A DNA stretch of 64,000 nucleotides from Tulasnella sp. 424 (taxonomy: Eukaryota; Basidiomycota; Agaricomycetes; Cantharellales; Tulasnellaceae): positions 124,001-188,000 of the forward strand of contig WSUB01000015.1 in the NCBI GenBank assembly GCA_019633425.1, in the 5' to 3' direction. The translations under genes and the position numbers were made by a program. The notes under the pieces are model-generated. The model was not told where the DNA came from and did not search any database. It was given only the letters and a program-made list of their open reading frames with translations. Shown here piece by piece: positions 1 through 11,740 of this stretch (positions within the stretch are counted from its first letter, which is position 1; each line of letters starts with the position of its first letter).

Positions 1-1914
1 TAGTTTAGCTCGGGGGGGGGGGCGTGAGGTCGCTTCGAGCAAATCTGATCCTTACCACTTCATTGCAATAACCGAGAAATGAATCGAATCTTTTTGTTTG
101 TGGCTCTACATCGCCAGAATAGTAAGCCATGGAGTTGAAGCCTCGGAGGATAACTGATAAGGTCCGAAAGTTAGCGAATCATCGCGGTCGTCGGAGGCTG
201 CGGCTGCTCACTGTTGTGAACAATGACCATCCGAATGGCCTGGAAGTCGTATAAGTCATCCAATTTTCCTGCTGGTATGGGGAGACAGTGGAATAACTTG
301 AGTTCGGATCCTGAAGTTGTCATCGGGTTGAGAAAGAGCTGTGGATGATCGAAGGTGAAGGACGTGAAAGCTGGTTTGAATACTAGCTCTTCAAAGCTCC
401 ATAAACAACGAGAGTATTTGTAGCCCGTCTACGAGTGGTGTGAGCATGCGACGACGATTGATAATTCGACCGACCTGGTCGGAAAACGGCGACGTCCAGC
501 CTCCTTCCCGTCCAGCCTTGGCATTCTTCAACCTTCTGTCCACCACCCACAACTAGTTTCAGAATAATTGCCAGTTAAGCCGACGGCACCGGCCGCAAGG
601 GAACAGCCTTGTGCACTGCCAAGACGAATCAGCTCCAACGAGTCCGATCCTCTCGGACACGAACCGGCCATGGAACTATGAAGAAGCCCGAACCCTTCGG
701 CTACAGATACACAGCACTCGGTTTACAAAAGACCTCAGACGAGGTCTGGATCAAAACGCTGTGGATGACAGCAGTACTGAAAGCATTTGTTGCGGCTCGT
801 TCAAGTTCCGGTCGGAGGCAAATGGTGTTTGTTTGTTGCCTTAGCTAAGGAGATCCTTCCGTGCTGAGAAATACGGTCAGAGAGTCCAGGACCAATTCGA
901 CATTTGCAATTGGGAGCTGAATAAGAGGTGATATCCCTTCGCTGCACATGGCTGGTTTCACGTGAAGCCCCGGATTTCATTCCGGCTCGGAGTTGGGGGG
1001 CTTTGCCGATCCTGGCCTCTGACCCTTTGCAAGCTTGAAGCTGATTGGCTGTTCGAGACGACACACGACCTAGTTGCATCTGATTTGGCCCATTCTGCCA
1101 TGTGCACATCCGCGTGAAGCTTATTCGAAGATGGACTGTGGAGGATTTGGAGCTGATATGAGCTCGGGTAGAGTCCCCGACTTCCCAATTACGTATCTGA
1201 ACCCCAAGTCTGCATTTGGATCCGTGCTGGTAATCCAACCATATATAGGGGCACACCTCGATGCTAGCTAGAGAGTACGTGGGCGATGGGAATCGTTGCT
1301 CTTCCGAAGGTGGATGTCATATTCAAGATAAAACAGTTCATCCTATCGGCCAGTGCACAGGAATAGGGAAGAGACGTGCGTATCGACGCGTCCAGCCGAA
1401 GCATTGCGGGGGTTCCCTGGGCAGTCTATTGGTGACGATAGTACCTTCTTCGGCAAGTTGATGATCGCTTTCTATCCCAAGGGATTTTCAGTTATGTATA
1501 TCTCGTCGAATCCGAGATCTGCACCCAAGTCGTCAAGCAATCCAGCGGAGGCGCGGACGTCAAAAATGTGAAAAGTTGCCAAACTCAGGAATGGTCACAA
1601 CTCGGTCGTTACCAGAAATCCCTGCTAGGCCCTTTGCTACTGTACATGATGTTCTCTTAAGTCAATTTAATGTAAGACGTTTCGCCAAAAGGGAATTCCG
1701 AGAAATCAAGAGAAAGAAGGGTGGAAAGGAAGAGAAGCGATGCCGACATCGAATAAGATAATAAAAAAGGGGACGAGAAAATCGAAGGGCCGAAGCGCGT
1801 AACATATCGAATTCCGAGCGAGTTTGAACTGAATGCGAGTATGGAAAAACGTTATTGTTGAGGAGGATAGCGGGGACAGGGATGAAGGTAAATAGGGGAA
1901 ACAGAAGGGTTCAA
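1..1914. other. No gene supported; left-edge intergenic region
   Basis: Only short, unrecognisable open frames occur on either strand, and none carries a family motif or a believable chain of spliced exons. It begins with an 11-base G run (12-22) and has a TATA-like stretch near 1241-1248. The right end should hold the 3' flank of the minus-strand membrane-protein gene whose stop is at 1915-1917. An exon of a gene lying mostly to the left cannot be excluded. Confidence 0.5.
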
Positions 1915-3690
1915 TCAAACCTTCGACTCAGGAGCCGCACCTCGAGGTCGTCCCGGAGGCGGACCGGTGGGCGGTGAGGGGAAAGAAACCTCATGCGCCC
2001 CCATCTCATCCTTCTCCAAATCATAATCCATGTCGCTCTTCCCCCTCCCGTTCCCGATACTCGAACTATCATCAAACGACCCATTCGAACTCCACTTCCC
2101 TGCAGACTTCCTCGCCACCATCTCCGTCGTGTTGTCGTTGTTCGTATACTGAGCTAAATCGATCTCTGATATTCCGCCTTGGCTGCGATAATGCGTGACG
2201 CTGATCTCGACTCCAATGCCCCCTACCCCACCGCCGGAGATGTCGGTGCGGTCAGACCACGGGTTGGCGGGGCGTGCGGCGGCCGGAGGGTCGGTACTGC
2301 CAAAAGTCTTGACGCGGAAGATGATGAGGGTGGGTACAATGGCAACGATGGTTGGCAGGATGCAGGCCGACATGTAGAGGGCGGGGAGCTATGTCGAAGC
2401 AAAGATGGATGTGAGCTGAGCTCTCAAGAAGTAGACTAGACAGCCGTGGACCTCACCGATCCAGAGGCAAAAATGATCAACCAAGCAACGACAGAGAATG
2501 TGTAAATAGCGCCACTTTCCATCAAAGCCGACGCAATTTGCTTGTACGGCTTGGCCGAGCGGGAGCCGAGGACGCCAACCTGACGAGCGATCCACCTAAA
2601 AAGGCCAATCAATCAGCCAAGGCTCTTGGGCAACGGCATTCTTACTATAAACAGCGTACCACAATCGCCCGATAATAAGCCCGGGTGCAACGACATTCAC
2701 GGCAATGCAGAAGCCGAGTGTAATCATCCACCAAGTATCGACCTGCGATATCAGCCGCGTGCTATCTTCGTCCATACGTCGGATCGTGTAAACAAACATG
2801 ACAATGGCCGTGGCTAAAGGATTGCCAAAATGGGGGGTATAAGTTAGCCACTGACTTTTGAAGGAGACAACGAAGCCGGAACTGACCGAGATCGCAGATC
2901 AGAAGAACAGCGGGCAGGAGAGTTGCCCAAGGGTCCTTTAGCCAGATCACCCAGACCCGCCAGCACTAGAGGGTGTTGGAGGATTTGTCAGCGCTTGCGG
3001 TCTCATCGAGACGAGGGAGATTAGGAAGAGCGCTCACCACAAGTGCGTCAGTAATGAAGCTCTGTTGGCAAATTGTGGAGATTGTCAGCAAATTAGCGCT
3101 CCTTCGAACATTCCTTTTAGGCAAATGATCCCTTACCATTATCCAGAAGATGCCACTGCGGGGCGTTAAGATGGCATCAACACGTTTGCTCGGCAAATTG
3201 AACGAGGCGCCGGGACAAGACGAGAAAACTCACTCTCGTGCTGGAAGAATCTTACTTCCGTAGTCCAGGAAGTAATCTTGAACAGTCGGGAACTTGTTGC
3301 GATACCCAAAGAACGCCAAGTAGATATCTGCTGCTTGTAAGCCTAATACGTGGAACACCGACGGGTCAGCGGAACGGGTTCGTTCTTGACTTCTTCGGAC
3401 CGGTATGTTCCGGCAAAGGCAGCGTCCGTGAATGCTCACATATCGTAGCGGTGTTGAGGACATAGAGGATGATGAGGACGACTGGAATGACCACGCTGAT
3501 ATTGTTCGTCACCCTCTTCCTTCGAATAGTGTTCATGGCTGCAATAAAGAGCCCTGTGTATGCCACTGCGATTTGAAAGGAGAAGAAATCAGAGGGTAGC
3601 AGGAGAGACGCGAACGATGACGCTCTCACCAGACAACACAAGAGCCACCGCAAAGCCGACCAGGCGCGCGAGCCCAAGATCCATAGCCAT
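1915..3690 (-). CDS. Seven-helix membrane protein, function unknown
   Basis: Multi-exon gene. Exon 1 is 3630-3690 and begins MAMDLGLARLVGF. Exon 2 (3440-3565) starts AYTGLFIAAMNT and includes a hydrophobic run VVIPVVLIILYVL. Later exons give further membrane segments, for example DPWATLLPAVLLI, the stretch around WWMITLGFCIAVNVVAPGL, YTFSVVAWLIIFASG and ILPTIVAIVPTLIIF, about seven helices in all. The C-terminal tail of about 110 residues is hydrophilic and Gly/Pro/Ser/Asp-rich, and presumably cytosolic. This architecture resembles the uncharacterised 7-helix proteins that are abundant in mushroom-forming fungi. It does not show the STE3 pheromone-receptor or rhodopsin signatures, so I do not call it a receptor. 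Start chosen at the first of two nearby in-frame ATGs. Middle splice sites are approximate. Confidence 0.75.
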
Positions 3691-4650
3691 GGCTAACGAC
3701 AGAAACTATAGTAAAGGAATGATAGGCAAGCGAAGTGGTAGAATAGAGAAGGGGGAGGGGGAAGGGGCGACGAAGGACATCTGAAGTGCGCAGCCGGGCT
3801 TTAATAGCAGGAGCTTCTGGCCTAGCATCAGATTTCAGAGGACGAAAGCTCATAGGTTCTCCGGGTTCTAAGGCTAACCCCACTAGTAGAACTCGTGGAC
3901 GACAGGAACAGGCAAGAGGGGAGCGATAAGGCTGGGAAAAGACGCCTGTGGAGGTTTCCATGCGTTTCAGGGGTCCCAACGTACAATGTGGACACCTCTG
4001 CGTTCCTCGACGCATGGACCTCATACCACCGCACCAGCTGCCGAACCCCTCACCTCCGAACACCAATCCCTGCCGAATTTACACGCGACTTCATTTCTGC
4101 CTTCCATGTCGCCGTCCTTCGATAACTTAGGGTAACTTGAACTCTTCTCTTGAGCTTATCCTGCAGCACTTACCATATGCAACAAGCGAGGGCAGCGCTA
4201 TGACGCACCCACCGAATAAAAAACAGTCCTCATCAATACACTCTCCCAACGCGCCAGATCTAGACAGTCGCAATGCGGCGACAATGAATGATGGTACCTG
4301 GTTTTGCAACTTACGACCTCCAAGCGACGGCAACAACTATCCCGATTCGGGGAGCGATAGAAAATATTAACGACTGAAACCACACTACAACATATCAAGA
4401 GGTCCCATAAGTACATAAGGCGTCCCTTGTCCCACTCACTGACCACGAAAGTCCCAGAATAGGGGAAACATATAAAATTGTTCAAACGAGAGGTGACGAT
4501 AGAACTGGCCCTGCCCGATTTCGTCAACTCAACATAAACATGCTGCAACCGCCGATCTCCCTCGCCCCGAGTTATGGTATGCGGCTGCCCGAACACATCC
4601 ACCATGCCGAGCCGGCCGGGCACTGAGGTAAGGGTACCTTTTTTGCCACA
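3691..4650. other. Intergenic: promoter of the 7-helix gene and 3' flank of the UIM gene
   Basis: Lies upstream of the minus-strand membrane-protein start (3690) and downstream of the stop at 4651-4653. A 141-codon open frame on the minus strand (4198-4623) begins at a GTG-type start, has no recognisable motif and does not splice in frame onto the UIM gene, so it is treated as untranslated or chance sequence. Nothing else is recognised. Confidence 0.5.
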
Positions 4651-7600
4651 TTACCGTCTATCCAGCGAGAAGGGAGTGACTAGGTCCGCCAACTCTTCTT
4701 CATTCTTCCATTGGCCTCCTTTCTCCTCCTTCGTACCGACGACCCTTCCAAACCCACTCTTGAACCATTCCCCCATGGTCCTCTTCCCACCCACAGCCAC
4801 AAGGTCACTTGACTCGGGCCGTCTTAACACTCCCGAGGCGACCGAAGCAACTCGTTTCGAAGGTGGGTAGATCTTGTCGACCGCTTTCGACAGTCGCTTC
4901 AACGACAGTCCCTTATCAATATGAATAGCACCGCTTTCAGAAGATGACGGAACGCCCGTTGAGCTCGACTGCTTCGACTTCTGATACGCCTCTTGCAGGA
5001 TCCCGGCGACATTCGACAGAGAGATCGGTAACTTTGGGAATGGCGACTGGAGAACGTAAACGATGTTCGACGTGTTAGTTGACACGTCCATGGGTCCGGG
5101 TCCTCGTAATGCGCCAGATATACTCTCGTCTGGGATACGGCAACCCCAAGGAAGCATCGTTGTATCGCCGTTCATCCACCGGCCCCTCTCGTTTGGGGTC
5201 ATACTCTTCGGCAAATTCCGATCATAGTCCATCCAGAGCACGACCCTCCAGTCGCCACTGATCTTGTTCTTATGGAAGTGCAATATAAGACGCAGATCAG
5301 CGGCTATGGTATAGCCCGGTAATGTTGAGAACGCCGCCGGAGAGGGGATGACTTTGGCCTCTCCCAAACGAGCCAGAAGTTTCATCAAGTCGTGCCACGT
5401 TGGAGCCGAAATATGGAACGCAGCGTCCGGTTGAATTACCACAGTCTCGGGGAATGCAGGGCAGGGCGGTATCACAGGTTGGTCGAGAGGAGGAGGCATG
5501 TACCCGAACGCTATACATGAATCATCGAATGAGAAAAAACGGAGTTTTCTAGCGGATAGCTGGACTCAAGGTACTCACAAACTTTGTTCGAATATTCCGC
5601 CTCCATCTGGATCCTCTTCGCTCCGGGGCTTGTGGAAGGACCCGCGCCATTCGTGTTAGGCGGCGGTGGACCGGCCGCAGGCGGATGAGGCGATAACCTC
5701 CCTCTCAAATCAGGGTTGGCGCCTGGAGGGGTCGGTCCCATGGCTCCGTTCGGCATACTGGGTATCGGCATCGCAAGAGTAGGCATAGGCGGAACGGGCG
5801 GGACGTTCAACGCATCACCTTGTCCAGCACCATGCACCGTATGTGGTCGATTAGGAGCTAATTGAGCCGACGATCGAGAGTTCCTAAGTCCAGGCGTCCC
5901 TGGTGCTGACTGGTGTTGAGCTTGTTGGTTTAGGATGGCACCAGTAGAAGGCGAAGAACTGCCACGATGAAGACCACCACCACCACCACCTGCTCCAGTC
6001 GTCGCGGGTAAAGTCTGAGCGTGGCTCGAGTGCGGCCTTTGTCGATGGGGTGGCGAGCCTTGCGAAGGTGGACCCATCTGGTGAGGCGGCGTTAATGGCG
6101 ATGTTTGGGAGCTCGGTGACAGACCAAGGGGAGACATCATAGGTTCCGACATCGAGTGTGGCAGCTGCAGACCTGGACTCTCTAGCACGCTCGATTGTGG
6201 GACTGACGAAGCACTCGGGCTCAGACCCGGCGTCGTGGGTAAAACAGGGCTCAAATGTGGCTGGCCCACAGAGCGTTGTGGCGACGAAGCCACTTCCTCG
6301 TACCGTGGCAGCATTTCCATTGAACTCGGAGAGCCCGGAGAAGTGGGAGATCTAGGGTTTGGTGGCTGAGTGTGTGGCGGCGTTTGGAATGACGATTGCT
6401 GCATCTGCGAAGGGTTTGGAGTGGCTGAGCGACTTCCAAGAGGGGTCGAGAGAGATGTGACGATATGTGGTCGAGGAGTATGCGGTCGACCAGCGGAAGA
6501 GTTAGAGCCAGTGCTCGTCGAGTGGGTTAGGTTTGAAGTGCGGTATGGCAACTCGGTCTCTACTTCGTCGAAACTTCGTCTCGATGACGAGCCGGAGGGG
6601 CCGGGCATGTTATCCCAACCACTCCTCGAAGGACCGGGCACGTTATCCCAGCTACTCCTCTGGATCTGCTGCTCGATCTGCTTCTGCTTCTTGACTTCTT
6701 CCGCCAAGCTCATAGCCATGACCCGGGCCATCATTTCTTCTTCGGACTCCTCGTGTGTGCTACTCATCATCCTATTCCTCTCCTGTTCCCGTTCGTACTG
6801 CTCACGGGACTCCCGAAGGATACGAGCTTCCTCATCTTCGGCGGCGACAGGGGCATGTCGTTGGGCTTCGGCAGCAAACGATTCCATGGACATGCGAAGC
6901 GCACGGTCTAGTTCGTCGTCCCCGGGCTGAAGGTTTCCATTTGGCGCCAGCTCCTTCGACATCATGGTTGGAGACGTTTGAATGGGCTGCTGGAACTGCT
7001 GTTGATCCCCATTGAAGTATGGCGGCGCGCTTTGCGGCTCTGCTGGAGGAGTTGGTAGAAGGATCTTCGGAGGTAACGGGGGAGGTGCGGGTGGGCCACC
7101 AAAGCCATAAGGCGGTGCCCCTGATGGTGGTCCGACAGGGGAAATAAACTCATTTCGAGGCGGTGGATGTTGTAAAGGATGACGAGATGCAAAGTCTTGA
7201 TAGGAACCAAATGACTGCCTTGAACTAGATGCGGTAGGAGAGGCGGGGTTGCGAGGGGGTTGGGTGCCAGGTGAGGGGGGATACTGACCCGCACCTTGGC
7301 CATTTTGTGGACCGAATGCTTGCGGAGGAGGCCTCCAGTATGTCGGAACCTGAGGGGGAGCACCACCCATAGTAGGTACCGCGGAGTCTGATCGTGAATG
7401 AGCGGGTCCAGGAGGGGCTTGCAGCGATGGTCCAGCATACTGCTGCGCCGGGTTCGCTGGCCCACCATTCGAATAAGGTGCTTGATTATAAGAAAGAGGT
7501 TGATACGCTGGATTAGGCGTCATTGGGTAGCCAGTGGCAGTCGACGGGCCGGGAGCGCCAGCGATCAAGGCGGAGTCGGTATAGGCATGGTGGTGCAGAC

Positions 7601-7721
7601 GCCCATGATGGGGTTGTGGCGGAAGCGGAGGAGAACCATAGGGAGCATGCTGGGCTGGAGGAGGTTGATGGTATGGATATGCGCTTTGAGATCGGGAGAT
7701 GGGCTGCTGCTGGTTGGACAT
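4651..7721 (-). CDS. UIM-containing Pro/Gln/Ser-rich protein with an undescribed C-terminal domain
   Basis: Two exons, 5579-7721 and 4651-5510, joined across a 68-bp GT-AG intron, give 1,000 residues with the frame kept. The N-terminal 240 residues are Pro/Gln/Tyr-rich (PPP, QPH, YGSPP type) and look disordered. Two ubiquitin-interacting motifs follow at roughly residues 270-350: DDELDRALRMSMESF and EEEMMARVMAMSLAEE, both with the A-x-x-x-S core, separated by a charged coiled-coil-like segment. A long Ser/Pro/Thr-rich linker reaches to about residue 710. The last 290 residues are a compact, Trp-rich domain (WHDLMKLLARLG, WRVVLWMDYDRN, GRWMNGDTTMLPWGCRIPDE) that I do not recognise. UIMs suggest binding of ubiquitinated cargo, for example in endocytosis or signalling, but that is inference. 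It could be a distant epsin-like adaptor, although no ENTH domain is visible. Confidence 0.85.
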
Positions 7722-8694
7722 CGAGGCGGGTGTTTACCCGTCTATATTGCAATTACTGTAATTCGAAGCTGTTCGATGCGATCCGTGACGTCTCAAATAT
7801 TGCAAAAATAGTGAAGATGTCCTTGATACTGGTGGAGAGGTCTTTTGAGACTAAAATCGATGCGAGGGAGATATCGACCGGGGTCAGTCGGAAATTGGGT
7901 TTCGTGGCGCTTACACCCATCAAGGCAACCAACCTTTAATACACGGTCCAGGCGTAAAGGACGCGACTTGTTCCAGTGATGTGAACGTTGTGGAGCGTTT
8001 TACACGTGGAGTGAATTTTTATGCACAGAGTAAATGAAAAGCGTAGTAATGGCGGGAAATGCGATGGTTGGTAGGAAGGGGGAGTGTACAGGTTCTGGGA
8101 TTCTCACTTCTCAGATCTGTCAAAAAGCAAGCGCCGTCGGCGTCTGCAAGCCTGGTCGTCGGGCACAGCCACAACCCACACTCTGTGATTTCTCCCTTGA
8201 AACTCGGCCCATGTCCGAACCCGCAGTTACGAGAACAGCTTGGCAGTACAGAAATATCGTCAGCGAAATCCTGGAAAGGGAAAAAATTACTACGTAAATG
8301 CCTCCCAGGTAAAATACAACCGATGACCATAATGTCGGCAAGGGGGGTTAAAAAAACGAGGAAAACGAGAACAGCTTTCTTTCTTTTACTTCATAATCAT
8401 CCATGTGCCTAGAGGAGGATATACTGATTTCGAGAAAAGGACAGGGAGGGGGTGCACAGAAGGAAAAAAAAACAAATATGACGAAAGAGAAAAACGACAT
8501 GCCATGTAATGGAATAATTAGCGCATGAGTTCAACCTATACAAGAGGTCCTTTCATTCGACGTTGGCGTCCGCTGGGGTAACCGCAGTTCTAGGCCTCTC
8601 CTGCGAGTGGGTTGGAGTGCGAGTTTTGGGACCCCCGCTACCCAGCCCAGTCGCAGCAGCGCCGGCGGCAGCAGCAGCAGCAGACAGTCCTGCT
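7722..8694. other. Intergenic: promoter of the UIM gene, terminator of the FHA-RING gene
   Basis: Right of the UIM gene's minus-strand start and left of the FHA-RING stop (8695-8697). The 8350-8520 part is A-rich with long A runs, as expected near a 3' end. Short open frames on both strands lack motifs. Confidence 0.5.
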
Positions 8695-10976
8695 TTATCG
8701 TTTCCTCTTAGCAAGAACTGTTCCAATCGGAGCAGCAAGACCCGACGCACCACGTGCAGCTACGCCCGTAGTAGTAGAGGTTCCATCCACCGCAGCCGCC
8801 GTGTTCATCATGGAAGGCGAGTTCACGCCCGAGCCGGGATTGCTCCCGCTTGAAGAGCCACCCGCAGCTCCGGCTCCATGTCCGTCCCGTCCTTCATTTT
8901 CGGTCCAGCCACCGTGATCGTGTTCCTCGAATTCGGCTTCAAGCTGTGCACTGAAAGGTCGAGACGTGCTTGATCCTGCAATGGCGTTTAGCAGGTTGTT
9001 GGCCGTCATGAATGTATTGTTCAAAGGCGTGGCTCTAATTTAAACGAAAGGGAAATCATATATAATAAAGATGGAAAACCCGGAAAAAAAAATCAGTCAC
9101 ACGAACAGCGCAGTGAAAAAGCGACTGGAGAGTCGGTTCTCCACTCACGCATTCGCGAACTCTGATGCTTCGCGTTCGGCTTGAGCATCTGCTGCATTTC
9201 GTCGTGCTTCGATCGACAGGGCTTTGGACCTCGACGAAGGTCCAGCTCCGGTGTGGGTCGTGTCGGGCAGATCACGGTAGCCAGCGTTTCGCTTATCGGG
9301 GCTGTAAGTCGTATCCATAACATCATCCCCATGCCTGCCACCAAACTCATCCGCTGAAACCATATGCTCGTCACCCTCGTCGTCCTCGTCAAAGCTAGGT
9401 TCGAGCTCGTCCTCAACTTGGCGGTCCTCGTCGATCGCAGAAGGGCCGTTGCTGGTGACTGCTGGGATCGCCGGGTTGGAATGGCCTTGAATAGCATTCA
9501 TGAACGGGTTCCTTGAACTTGAAGAATTCGCGGCCGAAGCGGTCCGGTTGGCAGCAGGATTTCCGCCAGCATCGGAATCAACGACGATGGCATCATCAGC
9601 GTTATGACCTGCCGCTTGAGCTGGTACCGCGTGTGCCGTTGTAGGTACATGACCTGCATTCGCGTCTTCTTCGGCTTCGTCCAACGCTGCTTCGATGGCT
9701 TTGAGTTCGTTCTCATCGACTTCAACATCGGCTTCCAAGTCGGCAAATGTCCGGCATAGGGGGCAGGAGAATCCAGGGTGGTGCAACTCAAGCAAGGGGC
9801 GAATGCACTTGTAGTGGAATGCGTGCGAGCAGGGCGCGATGAAGAGCGATTGGCAGACGCTGACAGCGAAAAGGCCTACAAAGACGTTGGACCACACATG
9901 TTAGCCCCTGTCTGAGAATCACGACACTTGGAAAAACGCACAGATGCAGCAGTCTCCAACAGTCTTCCTGAGGCCGTCTTTGCTTCGAGGGCCCTCAACG
10001 GCTTGCAAAGTTCGCAATTGTTTTAGAGCGGCGGTACTACAACCCATGCACGAGGTCCGGTCAGTTCTCCATGCCGGCCGCAGTCACAAATCACGAAAGG
10101 GACGAACTTGAAAGCATTGGCGCCCCCTTGCCACTCTCGCCCTTGTCCAACTTCGACTTTGATCTTGACGCAGCGGTACATTTCCTCAGTACCCCCTTGG
10201 TAGTCGACGCCCAGTTGAATGATATCGCCGTCTTTGAGGATGTGTGGAGTTGACTCCTGTCCAGGGGGGCTCAACCGCATATGATTGATAAACGTCCCAG
10301 ACGACGATTTTGTGTCTTTCAGGAAGAACTAAGAGCAGAAGGGGGCAAAGATGCATAGAGCATTGGGGGAAAGATTGAATTGAGATTCAGACTGGAACTG
10401 ATCGGTCGGAAAGGGAAAGAGACCACTTACGACGCCTTTACCCTGCACCCAGAGCTCCGCATGGGCTCTACTAACCACTTTACTCCTAAAAGCGACCTTG
10501 TCCGAGTTTTTATCATTCGGATTCAAACCGTTGCCTCTAGTCGGATTGGTCGCTCGATCTGTGAAGCGTCCGACTCGCAACGGCGGTCCACCGACTCTGA
10601 CATCGCGCACGATGGGCTCAAAGTGCAAGGAGCGAGCGTTCTCGAGATGCGGGACCAATCGAATGCGATAAGTCTGCTTCTCACCCTCGGATGCGGTGGA
10701 AGGCCCACCCGTGGTGGCAGTAGGAGGGAACATTCCTGAGGGTCCTGGAGCGGCCGCGGACGGGGATGCCGGTCCTGCGGCGGGCGCAACGACGGTTTCG
10801 AAACCACCTCCTCCGTGCGTGACGGACATGGAAGGCGGGAGAGGAGCAGAGGGGGTCGCTGGGGCGGCTGCAGGGGAGTTGTTGTTGGAAGGGGACGCGC
10901 CGTTGTTGGTGTTGCGGCGTCTCCTTGTGATCCTTGGGAATGAAAAGGAAGGAGGTGAAGCTGGAAGGTCCATCAT
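8695..10976 (-). CDS. dma1: FHA-RING E3 ubiquitin ligase, Dma1/Dma2/CHFR-like
   Basis: Five exons (10431-10976, 10108-10328, 9942-10036, 9149-9875, 8695-9034) total 1,929 nt in one frame, 642 residues. A disordered Pro/Ala/Ser-rich N-terminus is followed by an FHA domain at about residues 105-250, with the phosphothreonine-binding signatures LRVGRFTDR, SRAHAELW and SSSGTFINHMRLSPPG. A C3HC4 RING lies just after (CCIC, then CSHAFHYKCIRP, then FSCPLC). The tail is acidic, then low complexity, ending KRKR. The FHA-then-RING order is that of yeast Dma1/Dma2, which ubiquitinate targets in the spindle-position checkpoint, septation and septin control. The exon 2 donor reads GTTCGT, a weaker splice site, but it is the only one I found that keeps the FNTAALKQLRTLQ frame. 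Family assignment is firm; exact substrates are unknown. Confidence 0.93.
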
Positions 10977-11740
10977 AAAGCGTTCGTTATTGGCGATACA
11001 GTGTGTGTGGATGGGAACAGTAGGTCTTTTGGGCTTTTGGGAAACCCCCCTTTGGTTGATTTTGCTGCGTCGGTTGGGAAGAGAAGTGCGTAATAATGTA
11101 GTGGTACAGAGTAAAGGGGGTTTAAGGGATGATGAGGCTTGGGAGGGTTGGTGAAGAGGAGGAGATGGAGGCTGACGAAATACTTCAAGTCAGCGATGTG
11201 GTGCTCTTTTTTTTTGAAGTAGGCGGTTTACGGGGGCAGGAAGAGAGTTGGGTGGAGTGGGTGGAATGACTGACCTAACCTCAAGGCACACACCGCGGGG
11301 GAACACAAGGAAAGGCGCAACAACTCCTGTGCTGAAAAAACACCGGAGACGGTCTTGTCTCTAGTCCGACTTTAGATATACTCCTCTCCTTGTTTCAGCC
11401 CCCTTCAACTCTCTTTGATTTGACCTTGCACAGCGGCCTCGAGTGGGATAGTTGATACAGCGAGTACAGTTGGGAAGGCGAAGTGGGTATCGTGGACGAG
11501 GATGGGAGAAGGCAAGGGGAGATCGTGAGCTGAGCGTCTCAAGGGTTTGTCCCCCGTCACGGTCGAAACACCCGCAAATCCCGACAAGCGACTGGTCGAA
11601 TCGTACGCCACCCAATGGTGAGGCGTATTTTGGGTATTTGTAATTAATCAACGAGAAAACGTATAGTACAGAGAAACACATTCGAACACTTCGAACACAA
11701 TAATTAATCACAACTTCCGCTGAGCTCCGTCCGTCGTTAC
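10977..11740. other. Intergenic: promoter of the FHA-RING gene, 3' flank of the F-box gene
   Basis: Contains a T-rich tract near 11203-11215 and AT-rich sequence near 11640-11710, where the F-box transcript probably ends. No supported gene. Confidence 0.5.

Noticed and set aside
12..22. Run of 11 G at the left edge, considered as a telomere or assembly mark
   Set aside because: A single run without tandem TTAGGG-like units; similar C run at 57395-57405 lies inside the window.
1915..3690. Pheromone receptor (STE3) assignment for the 7-helix protein
   Set aside because: No STE3 signature and no neighbouring pheromone precursor or homeodomain genes.
4198..4623. 141-codon minus-strand open frame after the UIM gene
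   Set aside because: Begins at a non-ATG, has no motif and joins the UIM gene only through a 36-bp intron that loses frame.
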